In this document: positions 15,526 through 24,362 of the stretch, in pieces
Position numbering within the stretch: position 1 is the first letter of the stretch
Layout: every line of letters starts with the position of its first letter
Source of the DNA: Pseudomonas campi
GTDB taxonomy: Bacteria > Pseudomonadota > Gammaproteobacteria > Pseudomonadales > Pseudomonadaceae
Direction of reading: 5' to 3'
Length of the DNA: 64,000 nucleotides
Assembly (NCBI RefSeq): GCF_013200955.2
Contig: NZ_CP053697.2
Location: 4,340,001 to 4,404,000 of the forward strand
Notes under the pieces: generated by a model
Told to the model about the DNA's origin: nothing
Seen by the model: the letters and a program-made list of their open reading frames with translations, nothing else
Databases searched by the model: none
Translations under genes and position numbers: made by a program

Positions 15526-16623
15526 TTATTTGCCGACCTGGGCCAGACCTGTAGGAGCGAGCTCTGCTCGCGAACCATCGGCGGCGCAGGATTCGCGAGC
15601 AGAGGACTGGGCCGCCCGCCTCGCTCCTACAGAAACTGTGCGCAAGCGGTAGTTGATCAGCACCAACACCAGCAGCAGGGCTGCGCCGCCGCCGTTGTGC
15701 GCGACCGCGACAGCCAGCGGCAGATGCAGCAGCACATTGCTGATACCCAGGCTGACTTGTGCGGCCAGGGCCAGCAGCAGCAAGGCAGCCGGCCGGCCCT
15801 GGCCGGCAGCCCGTAGGCGCCAGGCCAGAACCAGCAGCACCAGCGTTACCAGCAGGGCGCCGATACGGTGGCTCATGTGGATGGCGGTGCGCGCATCGCT
15901 GTCGAGCTGGCCCCCGAGGTAGTTGGGGCCGATGTGCTGGGTCAGGTGGAAGCCGTTGGCGAAGTCCATCGCCGGCAGCCATTCGCCATGGCAGGTGGGC
16001 AGGTCGACACAGGCCACTGCCGCGTAGTTGGAGCTGACCCAGCCACCGAGGGCGATCTGCCCGATGACCAGGAGCAGCGCCCCGCCCGCCAGCAAACGCA
16101 GGCGCCGGGAAATGCTCGGCAGGGCCGGCAGCGCGGCGGACAGGCGCAGGGTCAAAAGGAACAGCAGGGCCAGGGTGGTGAAGCCGCCCAGCAGATGCGC
16201 GGTGACCACCTGCGGCCACAGCTTGAGGGTCACGGTCCACATGCCGAAGGCCGCCTGGGCAATCACCACGCCGAGCAGCAACAGCGGCAATTTGAGCGGT
16301 TGGCCCGGCTCGTCGCGCCGGCGCAGGGCCTGCACTGCCAGGCCGAAAATCACCAAGCCAAGCGCGCCGGCAAAATAGCGATGGACCATCTCGTTCCAGC
16401 CTTTCTGCGCTTCCACCGGCGCCTCGGGGAAGCGCGCCTCGGCATGGGCCAGCTGCGCCTCGCTTTGCGGCACGCCGATAAAGCCGTAGCAGCCCGGCCA
16501 GTCCGGGCAGCCGAGGCCGGCGTGGGTCAGCCGGGTGTAGGCGCCGAGCAGGATCACCACCACCGCCAACAGGGTGGCGAACAGGGCCAGGCGGTAGCCG
16601 GGGCGGGTTGTGCGTTCAGTCAT
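15526..16623 (-). CDS. ctaA: Heme A synthase (COX15/CtaA) with a repeat-encoded C-terminal tail
   Basis: A 365-residue polytopic membrane protein that oxidises heme O to heme A. Conserved heme-ligand regions include AYTRLTHAGLGCPDWPGCYG (about 28-47), EMVHRYFAGALG (about 80), HLLGGFTTLAL (about 143) and MSHRIGALL (about 230). The last membrane helix ends near residue 326 (LINYRLR). The final 28 or so codons (15549-15632) come from a palindromic TGTAGGAGCGAG repeat and encode a polar, low-complexity tail before LAQVGK. The tail is not expected in the family and may be dispensable. Part of the minus-strand oxidase assembly operon. Confidence 0.93.
   Translation of the reverse strand: MTERTTRPGYRLALFATLLAVVVILLGAYTRLTHAGLGCPDWPGCYGFIGVPQSEAQLAHAEARFPEAPVEAQKGWNEMVHRYFAGALGLVIFGLAVQALRRRDEPGQPLKLPLLLLGVVIAQAAFGMWTVTLKLWPQVVTAHLLGGFTTLALLFLLTLRLSAALPALPSISRRLRLLAGGALLLVIGQIALGGWVSSNYAAVACVDLPTCHGEWLPAMDFANGFHLTQHIGPNYLGGQLDSDARTAIHMSHRIGALLVTLVLLVLAWRLRAAGQGRPAALLLLALAAQVSLGISNVLLHLPLAVAVAHNGGGAALLLVLVLINYRLRTVSVGARRAAQSSARESCAADGSRAELAPTGLAQVGK
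15549..15632. repeat. REP-like palindrome inside the 3' end of ctaA
   Basis: CTGTAGGAGCGAG (15549-15561) pairs with CTCGCTCCTACAG (15620-15632), and an inner pair CTCTGCTCGCGAA/TTCGCGAGCAGAG extends the structure. This TGTAGGAGCGAGC-type sequence is a very common Pseudomonas dispersed palindrome. Its length of 84 bases keeps the ctaA frame open. Confidence 0.8.
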
Positions 16624-16666
16624 CCAGGGGCCTCGTTCTTGTTGTTATGCGGGCATGGCGTGGGCG

Positions 16667-17260
16667 TCAGCCTATTTGCGACAGCTTAAGGAGCAATCGC
16701 AGGTCATTGAGGATGGCCTTGCCCTTGGCCGTGGCGTCGTAGCGCAGCACCAGGTTGCCGTGCGGATCGACCAGCCACAGCTGCGCCCCGCTGGCACCTT
16801 TGGCCGCTTTCTCATAGGCCGGCAACGCCAGGCCATAGCGACCCAGCTGCGGGTATTCGCGCTGCAGCTGGGCCTCGTAATCGGCCGGCAACGGGCTGCT
16901 GACGGCCAGGCCATGACTGGCACGGGCGGCCTCGCGATTGAGACCGATCTGGATCTGCCGGGCGGTGTAGACCAGCTGACGGCAATCCTCGGCGCACGCC
17001 TGCGGCGCGGTGACCAGGATCTGCCAGCGGGCCTGGGTGGCACCGCTAACCCCAAGATCAGCCAGGCTCTGGCCGTTGCCGATCAGTTCGCCGTGGTAGT
17101 TGCGGGCATCCGGCACCCAGAAGCGCCACTGGTACATAGCGGTGGCGAGGACCATCGGGCCGATCGCCACCAGCAGCAGCAGGATCAGCTGCAGGCGCCC
17201 ACGCAGGCGCGGCACGGCAACCTCAGGAATGCTGTTGGGGGGATTCATGGTTGTGCTCAT
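16667..17260 (-). CDS. Small membrane protein of the cytochrome oxidase assembly cluster
   Basis: About 197 residues with one N-terminal transmembrane segment (LQLILLLLVAIGPMVLATAMY, roughly 20-40) and a periplasmic domain of about 155 residues. The domain includes TAPQACAEDCRQLVYTARQIQ, whose paired cysteines are suggestive of a redox or metal role. The ending LWLVDPHGNLVLRYD is reminiscent of SCO/thioredoxin-like folds. It is found between surf1 and ctaA in other pseudomonads (PA0111 position in PAO1). The ATG at 17260 has GGGAG upstream and overlaps surf1 by 38 bases. A role in oxidase assembly is inferred from position only. Confidence 0.8.
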   Translation of the reverse strand: MSTTMNPPNSIPEVAVPRLRGRLQLILLLLVAIGPMVLATAMYQWRFWVPDARNYHGELIGNGQSLADLGVSGATQARWQILVTAPQACAEDCRQLVYTARQIQIGLNREAARASHGLAVSSPLPADYEAQLQREYPQLGRYGLALPAYEKAAKGASGAQLWLVDPHGNLVLRYDATAKGKAILNDLRLLLKLSQIG

Positions 17261-17966
17261 CGTGCTGCTCCCGCGCATTGCGCCATCCGAAATAGAGGTA
17301 AAGGCCACACAGGGCCGCCGCCAGGGCGAACCACTGCACGGCGTAGCCGGTGTGCTTGTCCGGGCTCATGGCCACCACCGGCCACTCGGCCAGGTAGCTG
17401 GCCGAGCTCGGTTCGAGTCGCACTTCATAGGCCAGACCGCCGCGACCGAGCTGCTGCCACAGGCGCTGCGGCTCGACCAGGGTGATCAGCCGGGGCCAGC
17501 TCTTGTCTGGCACATCGCCCTGCAACTGGAAGCTGGCGCCCGGCGGCACATAGACCTGCGCCACCAGCTCCAGCGGTTGTTGCGGCGTGGTGAATTGCGG
17601 CGGGGTACGCCGATCCGGCCAGGGCAGCCAGCCGCGGTTGACCAGCAGCCACAGGCCGCTGGGTTGGTCATAGAAGGGTTGCAGCAACTCGACGCCGACC
17701 TGGCCGTTGCGCTGACGGTTGTCGAGCAGCAGGCTGTGGCGCTCGTCGAACTGCCCTTGCAGGCGGATGCGGGTGTGCGCCGGATCGCGCTGTTGCTCAA
17801 GTTCGGTGAGGCTGACCGGCGCCGCGTTCTGGCGGGTTTCGTGACTGGCGAGCAGGGCACGCTTCTCCTCGGCGCGGGCCAGCTGCCAGAAGCCCAGCGT
17901 TACCAGCAGCGGCAGCAACAGGGCCACCACCACGCTCGGCAGAATGCCGGGGCGAAAGGCGCTCAC
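17223..17966 (-). CDS. SURF1-family cytochrome oxidase assembly factor
   Basis: A 247-residue protein with a transmembrane helix at each end (about 8-28 and 205-225) around a periplasmic domain, as in Surf1/Shy1. Conserved features are GFWQLARAEEK after the first helix, LLLDNRQRNGQVG and LLVNRGWLP in the middle, and GYAVQWFALA before the last helix. Surf1 helps insert heme A into subunit I. A GTG at 17966 with GGGAG seven bases upstream is preferred to the ATG at 18023, which would run into the divergent twin-helix protein promoter. Confidence 0.92.
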   Translation of the reverse strand: MSAFRPGILPSVVVALLLPLLVTLGFWQLARAEEKRALLASHETRQNAAPVSLTELEQQRDPAHTRIRLQGQFDERHSLLLDNRQRNGQVGVELLQPFYDQPSGLWLLVNRGWLPWPDRRTPPQFTTPQQPLELVAQVYVPPGASFQLQGDVPDKSWPRLITLVEPQRLWQQLGRGGLAYEVRLEPSSASYLAEWPVVAMSPDKHTGYAVQWFALAAALCGLYLYFGWRNAREQHDEHNHESPQQHS

Positions 17967-18038
17967 CGGCGACTCCCGAAACCCGCTGCGCGTCTGGCTA
18001 TACTGCAACTGCACATTCCCCATCCCCCGGAGTCACGC

Positions 18039-18242
18039 ATGCTCAAGGCCGCGATCATCCTCTTGCTGCTGGCCACCCTGGTCAGCCTGTTCAGCGGCCT
18101 GTTCTTCCTGGTCAAGGACGAGGGCCACGGCTCGCGAGTGGTCAATTCGCTGAGCCTGCGGGTGATTCTCACGGCACTGACCGTGGCGCTGATCGCCTGG
18201 GGTTTCTACAGCGGCCAACTGGTCAGTCATGTCACCTGGTAG
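18039..18242 (+). CDS. DUF2909 twin transmembrane protein
   Basis: A 67-residue protein made almost entirely of two hydrophobic helices (about 3-25 and 42-62) joined by a short polar loop (KDEGHGSRVVNS). This matches the DUF2909 twin-helix proteins placed in the cox clusters of pseudomonads. It is the only plus-strand gene within the minus-strand oxidase cluster, between surf1 and ctaE. A CCCGGAG precedes the ATG. Function is unknown; the location suggests a role in oxidase assembly or stability. Confidence 0.82.
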   Translation: MLKAAIILLLLATLVSLFSGLFFLVKDEGHGSRVVNSLSLRVILTALTVALIAWGFYSGQLVSHVTW

Positions 18243-18277
18243 CGACAGGTTGCAACTCCTGCCGCCAGCCAGGTCGA

Positions 18278-19165
18278 TCAAAGCACGTAGACGAAGATAA
18301 ACAGCCCCAGCCAAACCACGTCGACGAAGTGCCAGTACCAGCTGGCCGCCTCGAAACCGAAATGCTTGTCGCCGTCGAAATGGCCCTTGAGTACCCGCAC
18401 CAGCATTACCGTGAGGATGATCGCCCCCAGGGTCACGTGGGCACCGTGGAAACCGGTGAGCATGAAGAAGGTCGCGCCGTAGATGCCCGAGCCGAGGGTC
18501 AGGCCCAACTCGGTATAGGCCTCGATGTACTCCTCGATCTGGAAGCCCAAGAAGGTCACACCCAGCAGGATGGTCAACGCCAGCCAGGCCTTGAGCGGGC
18601 CACGCTTGTTCTTCTTCAGCGCATGGTGGGCAAAGGTCACGGTGAAACTGGAGGTCACCAGCAGGATGGTGTTGATCAACGGTAGGTGCCAGGGATCGAT
18701 CACCGCACTCGGCGGCGGGAACAGCTTGGGATCCGGGTTGCTCAGCGCCGGCCAGCTGTACTGGAAGCCTTCCCAGAGCATGTTGCTGACGCCCTTGTCA
18801 CCCTCGCCACCGAGCCAGGGCCCGGCCCAGGTGCGGATGTAGAACAGCGCACCGAAGAAGGCAGCGAAGAACATCACCTCGGAGAAGATGAACCAGCTCA
18901 TGCCCCAGCGGAACGAGCGATCCATCTGCGGGCTGTACAGGCCGTCTCGGCTTTCCTTGATCACCGCGCCGAACCAGCCGAACAGCATGTAGGCGAGGAA
19001 CAGGCCGCCGACGAAGAAGATCAGCGGGCCATTGGACTCGGCACGCTCGGCCTTGAGGTCGTTGAACCAGGTGCCGAGACCGTAGACGGTCAACAGCATG
19101 CCGAGGGTGGCGATGATCGGCCACTTGCTCTGGGCGGGAACGTAGTACTGCTCGTGACTCGACAT
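18278..19165 (-). CDS. ctaE: Cytochrome c oxidase subunit III
   Basis: A 295-residue seven-helix membrane subunit. Family signatures include MSWFIFSEVMFFAAFFGALFY (about 93-113), the loop with WPGP-like TWAGPWLGGEG, FHGAHVTLGAIIL (about 233) and SWYWHFVDVVWLGLFIFVY at the C-terminus. Subunit III stabilises subunit I and its proton entry. It follows ctaG by 11 bases and ends the structural part of the operon. Confidence 0.96.
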   Translation of the reverse strand: MSSHEQYYVPAQSKWPIIATLGMLLTVYGLGTWFNDLKAERAESNGPLIFFVGGLFLAYMLFGWFGAVIKESRDGLYSPQMDRSFRWGMSWFIFSEVMFFAAFFGALFYIRTWAGPWLGGEGDKGVSNMLWEGFQYSWPALSNPDPKLFPPPSAVIDPWHLPLINTILLVTSSFTVTFAHHALKKNKRGPLKAWLALTILLGVTFLGFQIEEYIEAYTELGLTLGSGIYGATFFMLTGFHGAHVTLGAIILTVMLVRVLKGHFDGDKHFGFEAASWYWHFVDVVWLGLFIFVYVL

Positions 19166-19176
19166 TGTTGTTCTCC

Positions 19177-19743
19177 TTATGGAGCCGACTGGGTAAGGGT
19201 CGCCTGGGCGACAGGCGGTTTACGCGCAGTGATATCGAACAGGGTGTAGGCCAGGGTCAGGTGTTTCACATCGGCGGGCAGATCGCGGTCGACGATAAAA
19301 CGCACCGGCATCTCGATGCGCTCGCCCGGCTGCAGCACCTGCTGGGTGAAACAAAAGCACTCGGTCTTGTGGAAGTACGCCGCCGCCTTGGACGGCGACA
19401 CGCTGGGTATGGCCTGGGCGGTCATCGGCTTGTCGCTGGGGTTGTAGGCGACGAACAGCATCTGGTTGCTGGAGCCCGGATGCACTTCCAGCTCGTCGTT
19501 CTGCGCCTTGAACTCCCAGACCATGCCGGCGGCATTGGTGGCGAGGAACTGCACGCGCACCTGGCGCGCCTCGTCCACCGTCTGCGCGCCGTCATAGGCC
19601 CCGGCAGTCTTGCCATTGATGCCAAAGGCCTGGCACATCGCGTCGTACAGCGGCGGCAGGACGAAGACGCCGAAGCAGAACATCGCCACCACCACCAGCA
19701 GCAGCTGCACGACCAGACGACGGGTGCCGATGACCTCGCTCAC
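19177..19743 (-). CDS. ctaG: Cytochrome c oxidase assembly protein CtaG (COX11)
   Basis: A 188-residue membrane-anchored copper chaperone for the CuB site of subunit I. One N-terminal helix (about 10-30, including MFCFGVFVLPPLYD) is followed by an immunoglobulin-like domain. The copper-binding CFC motif is in KTECFCFTQQVL (about 126-130), followed by PGERIEMPVRFIVD, the most conserved part of the family. It lies between ctaD and ctaE. Confidence 0.95.
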   Translation of the reverse strand: MSEVIGTRRLVVQLLLVVVAMFCFGVFVLPPLYDAMCQAFGINGKTAGAYDGAQTVDEARQVRVQFLATNAAGMVWEFKAQNDELEVHPGSSNQMLFVAYNPSDKPMTAQAIPSVSPSKAAAYFHKTECFCFTQQVLQPGERIEMPVRFIVDRDLPADVKHLTLAYTLFDITARKPPVAQATLTQSAP

Positions 19744-19753
19744 GATGCCGCTC

Positions 19754-21343
19754 CTACTTCACTTCCGGCGGGGTGCTGAAGGTGTGGTAGGGCGCCGGTG
19801 ACGGCACCGTCCACTCCAGCCCTTCGGCGCCATCCCAGGGCTTGGCCGGGGCGGGCTTGCCGCCACGGATGCACTTGATGACGATGAACAGGAAGAGGAA
19901 CTGCGTGGCACCGAAGGTGAAGGCGCCTACCGACGAGAGCATGTTGAAGTCGGCGAACTGCAGGTTGTAGTCGGGGATGCGCCGCGGCATGCCGGCCAGG
20001 CCGACGAAGTGCATCGGGAAGAACGCCAGGTTCATGCCGATGAAGCTCATCCAGAAATGCAGCTTGCCGAGGGTCTCGTCGTACATGTGCCCGGTCCACT
20101 TGGGCAGCCAGTAGTAGGCCGAGGCGAAGATGCCGAAGATCGCGCCGGGCACCAGTACATAGTGGAAGTGCGCCACCACGAAGTAGGTGTCGTGGTACTG
20201 GAAGTCCGCCGGGGCGATGGCCAACATCAGCCCGGAGAAGCCGCCGATGGTGAACAGGATGACGAAGGCCACGGAGAACAGCATCGGCGTCTCGAAGGTC
20301 ATCGAGCCCTGCCACATGGTGCTGGCCCAGTTGAACACCTTCACCCCGGTCGGTACGGCGATCAGCATGGTGGCGTACATGAAGAACAGTTCGCCGGTGA
20401 GCGGGATGCCCACGGTGAACATGTGGTGCGCCCAGACGATGAACGACAGAAAGGCGATCGAGGCGGTCGCGTAGACCATCGAGGTGTAGCCGAACAGCGG
20501 CTTGCGCGCGAAGGCCGGAATGATTGCACTGACCGCGCCGAAGGCGGGCAGGATCATGATGTACACCTCGGGGTGACCGAAGAACCAGAACACGTGCTGG
20601 AACAGCACCGGGTCGCCGCCGCCGGCCGCGCTGAAGAAGCTGGTGCCGAAGTGGATGTCCATCAGCATCATGGTCACCACACCGGCCAGCACCGGCATCA
20701 CCGCGATCAGCAGGAAGGCAGTGATCAGCCAGGTCCAGACGAACAGCGGCATCTTCATCAGAGTCATGCCAGGGGCACGCAGGTTGAGGATGGTGGCGAT
20801 CACGTTGATCGCGCCCATGATCGAACTGATGCCCATCAGGTGCACGGCGAAGATGAAGAAGGTCACCGACTCCGGCGCGTAGGTGGTCGACAGCGGCGCG
20901 TAGAAGGTCCAGCCGAAGTTGGGCCCGCCGCCTTCGCTGAACAGGGTGCTGACCAGCATGCCGAAGGCCGCCGGCAGCAGCCAGAAGCTAAAGTTGTTCA
21001 TCCGCGGCAGGGCCATGTCCGGCGCGCCGACCATCAGCGGGATCATCCAGTTGGCCAGGCCGACGAACGCCGGCATCACCGCGCCGAAGACCATGATCAG
21101 GCCGTGCATGGTGGTCATCTGGTTGAAGAACTCCGGCTGCACGATCTGCAGGCCCGGCTGGAACAGCTCGGCGCGGATCACCATGGCCATGCTGCCACCC
21201 AGCAGGAACATGGCGAAGCTGAACCACAGGTACATGGTGCCGATGTCTTTGTGGTTGGTGGTCAGCACCCAGCGCATCAGGCCCTTGGCCGGGCCGTGGT
21301 GATGGTCATGTCCGGCATGACCGTGGTCGATCACTGCACTCAT
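19754..21343 (-). CDS. ctaD: Cytochrome c oxidase subunit I (aa3 type)
   Basis: A 529-residue heme-copper oxidase catalytic subunit with about twelve helices. Ligands are visible in TTMHGLIMVFG (low-spin heme a), WFFGHPEVYIMILPAFG (CuB His crosslinked to Tyr), VWAHHMFTVG (CuB) and VVAHFHYVLV (heme a3 and a). The HPEVY motif marks an A-type oxidase with the K- and D-channel layout. The N-terminus is unusually His-rich (DHGHAGHDHHHGPAKG, residues 6-21). It starts four bases after ctaC ends. Confidence 0.97.
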   Translation of the reverse strand: MSAVIDHGHAGHDHHHGPAKGLMRWVLTTNHKDIGTMYLWFSFAMFLLGGSMAMVIRAELFQPGLQIVQPEFFNQMTTMHGLIMVFGAVMPAFVGLANWMIPLMVGAPDMALPRMNNFSFWLLPAAFGMLVSTLFSEGGGPNFGWTFYAPLSTTYAPESVTFFIFAVHLMGISSIMGAINVIATILNLRAPGMTLMKMPLFVWTWLITAFLLIAVMPVLAGVVTMMLMDIHFGTSFFSAAGGGDPVLFQHVFWFFGHPEVYIMILPAFGAVSAIIPAFARKPLFGYTSMVYATASIAFLSFIVWAHHMFTVGIPLTGELFFMYATMLIAVPTGVKVFNWASTMWQGSMTFETPMLFSVAFVILFTIGGFSGLMLAIAPADFQYHDTYFVVAHFHYVLVPGAIFGIFASAYYWLPKWTGHMYDETLGKLHFWMSFIGMNLAFFPMHFVGLAGMPRRIPDYNLQFADFNMLSSVGAFTFGATQFLFLFIVIKCIRGGKPAPAKPWDGAEGLEWTVPSPAPYHTFSTPPEVK

Positions 21344-21347
21344 GTCC

Positions 21348-22472
21348 TTACTCCTGAGCCTGTTTGAACGCGAGGACGTCTTTCGGCGTGACCATGTCGC
21401 CTACCGCGTTGCCCCAGGCATTGCGTTCGTAGGTGATGATCGCGGCGATATCGACTTCCGAGAGTTGCTTGCCGAAGGCGGCCATGGAGGTGCCGGGCTT
21501 GCCGTTGACCACGATGCCGAGATGGCCGGCAACCGGACCTGTAGCGATCTTCGAGCCCTTGAGGGCCGGGAACATCGGCGGCAGGCCTTCGCCACTGGCC
21601 TGGTGACAGGCGGCGCAGGAGGTGTTGTAGGCCTTTTCGCCACGCGCCATCAGCTCGTCGCGGGTCCACTCCTTGCTGGTCAGCTCCTTGAGCTTGGCAG
21701 CCTGCTCCTTGCGCTCGGCCAGCCAGATGGCGAAGTCCTCCTTGGACTTGGCCTCGACCACCACCGGCATGAAGCCATGGTCCTTGCCGCACAGCTCGGT
21801 GCACTGGCCGCGGAAGATGCCGGGCTCCTCGATGCGGGTCCAGGACTCGTTGATGAAGCCGGGGATGGCGTCCTTCTTCACCGCCAGTGCCGGCACCCAC
21901 CAGGAGTGGATTACATCGGCGGCGGTGATCAGGAAGCGCACCTTGGTACCGACCGGCACCACCAGCGGCTCATCGACTTCGAGCAGATAATGCTCACCCT
22001 TCTCCGCCTGGTTGTTGATCTGCGCGGCGGGCGTGGCCAGGTTGCTGAAGAACTCGACGTCCTGGCCCAGGTACTTGTAGTGCCACTTCCACTGGTAGCC
22101 GGTGATCTGGATATCCAGCTCCGACTCGGAAGTGTCGTAGATCTCGATCAGCGTCTTGGTCGCCGGTACCGCCATCACCACCAGAATGACGAAGGGCACG
22201 ACGGTCCAGAGGATCTCCACCGTGGTGCTTTCGTGAAAGTGAGCGGCGACCTGGCCGGTAGAGCGACGGTGAATGATCATCGACCAAAACATGGCGCCGA
22301 AGACCACCACGCCGATCACGACGCAGATCCAGAAAATGATCATGTGTAGGTCGAAGACTGAACGACTGACCTCGGTGGCACCCGGCAGCATATTCACTGC
22401 CCACTCGGCCTGCGCCGAGCCAAATGCCAACCACAGCAGGAGGCCCATCCAGACTCGTGGATGTCGCATCAT
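21348..22472 (-). CDS. ctaC: Cytochrome c oxidase subunit II with fused cytochrome c domain
   Basis: A 374-residue subunit with a signal peptide, two transmembrane helices (about 40-62 and 85-107), a cupredoxin CuA domain and a C-terminal heme c domain (a caa3-like extension). CuA ligands lie in VIHSWWVPALAVK and GQCTELCGKDHGFMPV (about 210-225). The heme motif CAACH lies near residue 288. Electrons pass from cytochrome c to CuA and then to subunit I. It is the first gene of the cox operon; the long leader upstream holds its promoter. Confidence 0.97.
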   Translation of the reverse strand: MMRHPRVWMGLLLWLAFGSAQAEWAVNMLPGATEVSRSVFDLHMIIFWICVVIGVVVFGAMFWSMIIHRRSTGQVAAHFHESTTVEILWTVVPFVILVVMAVPATKTLIEIYDTSESELDIQITGYQWKWHYKYLGQDVEFFSNLATPAAQINNQAEKGEHYLLEVDEPLVVPVGTKVRFLITAADVIHSWWVPALAVKKDAIPGFINESWTRIEEPGIFRGQCTELCGKDHGFMPVVVEAKSKEDFAIWLAERKEQAAKLKELTSKEWTRDELMARGEKAYNTSCAACHQASGEGLPPMFPALKGSKIATGPVAGHLGIVVNGKPGTSMAAFGKQLSEVDIAAIITYERNAWGNAVGDMVTPKDVLAFKQAQE

Positions 22473-22844
22473 TGCGGGTTCCCCTTAATTTTTCTTGTTA
22501 TCCCGCCGGCAAAGCCCGCGGCAAAGGGATCGACTGCCGATACAGCTGGCAAAAACTGTCGAAACCTCTCCGTGCCGAAGCCCGTCCGGTTCCATCAGGT
22601 AACGCCTTGCGATTTCGAGTATAGCCAGCCACCGCGACATAACAACGCCGCCGGAAAAATGCCTGCTCGATTCTGCCCCTTGGCTGGAGGACTAGAATGA
22701 CGAGGGCTGCAGCGCAGAGCGGGGCGCGCTATATAGCAAGTAAGAATAAATATTTAATAATTATGACAATCCGATCTTAGCGAGCAGGCTTTGCGGGCTA
22801 AGGTGAATTCTCGTTTGTCTCATGTCCTCACTTCAGGAGCCGTC
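22473..22844. other. Intergenic region between ctaC and the 22845 gene
   Basis: About 370 bases between divergent genes. The half near 22730-22770 is AT-rich (TAAATATTTAATAATTATGAC) and should hold the promoter of the plus-strand gene, of the cox operon, or both. On the minus strand TTGTCA (22772-22767) is a plausible -35 but no convincing -10 sits at the right distance. No RNA gene or palindrome is recognised. Confidence 0.4.
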
Positions 22845-23486
22845 ATGAATACCGTCGCACTGCGCGCACAGATCCAACAGGCACTGGCCCATGAAGCCGA
22901 AAGCGGTGCATTGGCCAACCAGTTGCAGGCCCAACTGAGCAAGCTGCACCCGACCATCCAACTCCCCACCAGCGACGCCCGCGGCGTACTCGAGCGCTTT
23001 GTCGCCGCCTATATCGAACAGGTGCCGGATGTGCTCGACGCCGCCAACAGCGTGGCCCGCGAAGCCGGCATCGAGGCGCAGATCAAGCCGGTGCTGCAGC
23101 TCGCCGAGCAGTTCTTCCTCAGCCCGCCGAGCGTGATGGAAGGCCACCAGGGCCTCGACGCCCTGCTCGACGAGGCCTACCTGGCCCATCGCCTGGTCGA
23201 GGAGGTCAACGACCGCTACATCACCCACCTCGGCCAACCTCTGATCCCGCTGGATACCACGGTGGCCAACCTGATCGCCCACCAGCTGATCGGCGAGCCC
23301 TTCGCCAACCAGCTGGACGAAGCGGTGCATCACGCCATGCAAGGACTGCTGGATGACCGCGTGTTCCATCAGAGTTCGGTACAGGACTACCGGGCCCGCC
23401 TGAGCAGCCCGCAGACCCTGGCGGCCTGGCAGAACTGGCCGTGCCTGTCGCGTCAGCTGGGCGTGGAGCTGGGCCTGCCGGCGTAG
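22845..23486 (+). CDS. Conserved Pseudomonas hypothetical protein
   Basis: A 213-residue soluble protein, acidic and largely alpha-helical by composition, without signal peptide, membrane segment or metal-binding cysteines. The N-terminal 40 residues look like a coiled coil (LRAQIQQALAHEAESGALAN). I do not recognise a domain. An ortholog sits near the cox genes in other pseudomonads (PA0104 position, from memory). The ATG at 22845 has CAGGAG upstream. A hairpin terminator follows 38 bases after the stop. Confidence 0.75.
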   Translation: MNTVALRAQIQQALAHEAESGALANQLQAQLSKLHPTIQLPTSDARGVLERFVAAYIEQVPDVLDAANSVAREAGIEAQIKPVLQLAEQFFLSPPSVMEGHQGLDALLDEAYLAHRLVEEVNDRYITHLGQPLIPLDTTVANLIAHQLIGEPFANQLDEAVHHAMQGLLDDRVFHQSSVQDYRARLSSPQTLAAWQNWPCLSRQLGVELGLPA

Positions 23487-23524
23487 CAACAGCTCCCAGC
23501 GCCCGACCACACGCCAGATGCAAC

Positions 23525-23553
23525 AAGGCCCGCATGCGCGGGCCTTGTCGTTT
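23525..23553 (+). terminator. Hairpin terminator between convergent genes
   Basis: AAGGCCCGC and GCGGGCCTT form a perfect 9-bp stem with a 4-base loop, followed by GTCGTTT. It lies between the 22845 gene and the convergent carbonic anhydrase gene. The T-run is broken, so efficiency is uncertain. Confidence 0.6.
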
Positions 23554-24278
23554 CACTGCGCCGGGTAGCGCGCCCGGGGCGTGGCCATCGGCACCACCTC
23601 GCCGTCCAGCGGCAGGAAGCCCCCGCTCTTGGCGTCGTAGGCACGGATCGCGCTGCTCTCGATGTCGTACACCCAGCCGTGGATGAACAGCTGCCCGCTG
23701 GCCAGCCGGGCCGCCACCGAGGGGTGGGTGCACAGGTGGTTGAGCTGGGCGATCACGTTCTCCTCAGTGAGGATGCTCAGGGTGTCGTGGCCGCTGCAGC
23801 CGCAGTTTTCCTCGACCACCTTGAGCGCCACTTCGCTGTGACGCAGCCAGGCCTTGACCGTGGGCATGTTCTCCAGGGTCTCGGGAGCCAGCACCGCCTT
23901 CATCGCACCACAGTCGGAATGGCCGCAGACGATGATGTGCTGCACGCCCAGGGCCAGCACCGCGTACTCGATGGCCGTGGACACGCCGCCCATCATCTGC
24001 CCGTAGGACGGCACCACGTTGCCGACGTTACGGGTGACGAACAGGTCGCCCGGCGCGCTCTGGGTGATCAGCTCGGGAACGATGCGCGAGTCGGCGCAGG
24101 TGATGAACATGGCGCGCGGGTTCTGCGCGCTGGCCAGGGCCTTGAACAGCTCTTCCTGTTGCGGGAAGACCTCTGTGCGGAAGCGCTTGAAGCCTCCGAC
24201 TATGGCACTCAGCGCCTCGTCGGCGCTTTCCGGCGCGGTGCGCGCCTGCAGGGGAATGGCGTTGTGCTTGTAGGGCAT
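23553..24278 (-). CDS. Beta-class carbonic anhydrase
   Basis: A 241-residue zinc enzyme that interconverts CO2 and bicarbonate. Zinc ligands and the active-site dyad are in ITCADSRIVPEL (Cys and the Asp-Arg pair, about 60-71) and CGHSDCGAMKAV (His and Cys, about 122-133). The ATG at 24278 is preferred because GAGGTAG precedes it and the residues upstream are not conserved. It is flanked by convergent and co-directional unrelated genes. A second, gamma-class enzyme is encoded at 28024. Confidence 0.94.
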   Translation of the reverse strand: MPYKHNAIPLQARTAPESADEALSAIVGGFKRFRTEVFPQQEELFKALASAQNPRAMFITCADSRIVPELITQSAPGDLFVTRNVGNVVPSYGQMMGGVSTAIEYAVLALGVQHIIVCGHSDCGAMKAVLAPETLENMPTVKAWLRHSEVALKVVEENCGCSGHDTLSILTEENVIAQLNHLCTHPSVAARLASGQLFIHGWVYDIESSAIRAYDAKSGGFLPLDGEVVPMATPRARYPAQ

Positions 24279-24362
24279 TGCGTCTACCTCATGCTGAACC
24301 GTTGCGCTGGACGAATTATCGACCTGGCATGCGGACAGCCGCCAGCAGTGAATAGTCACAAA

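Noticed and set aside
20009..21367. 452-codon frame opposite ctaD, rich in His, Gln and Asp
   Set aside because: Composition is that of an antisense frame of a membrane protein; ctaD is certain on the other strand.
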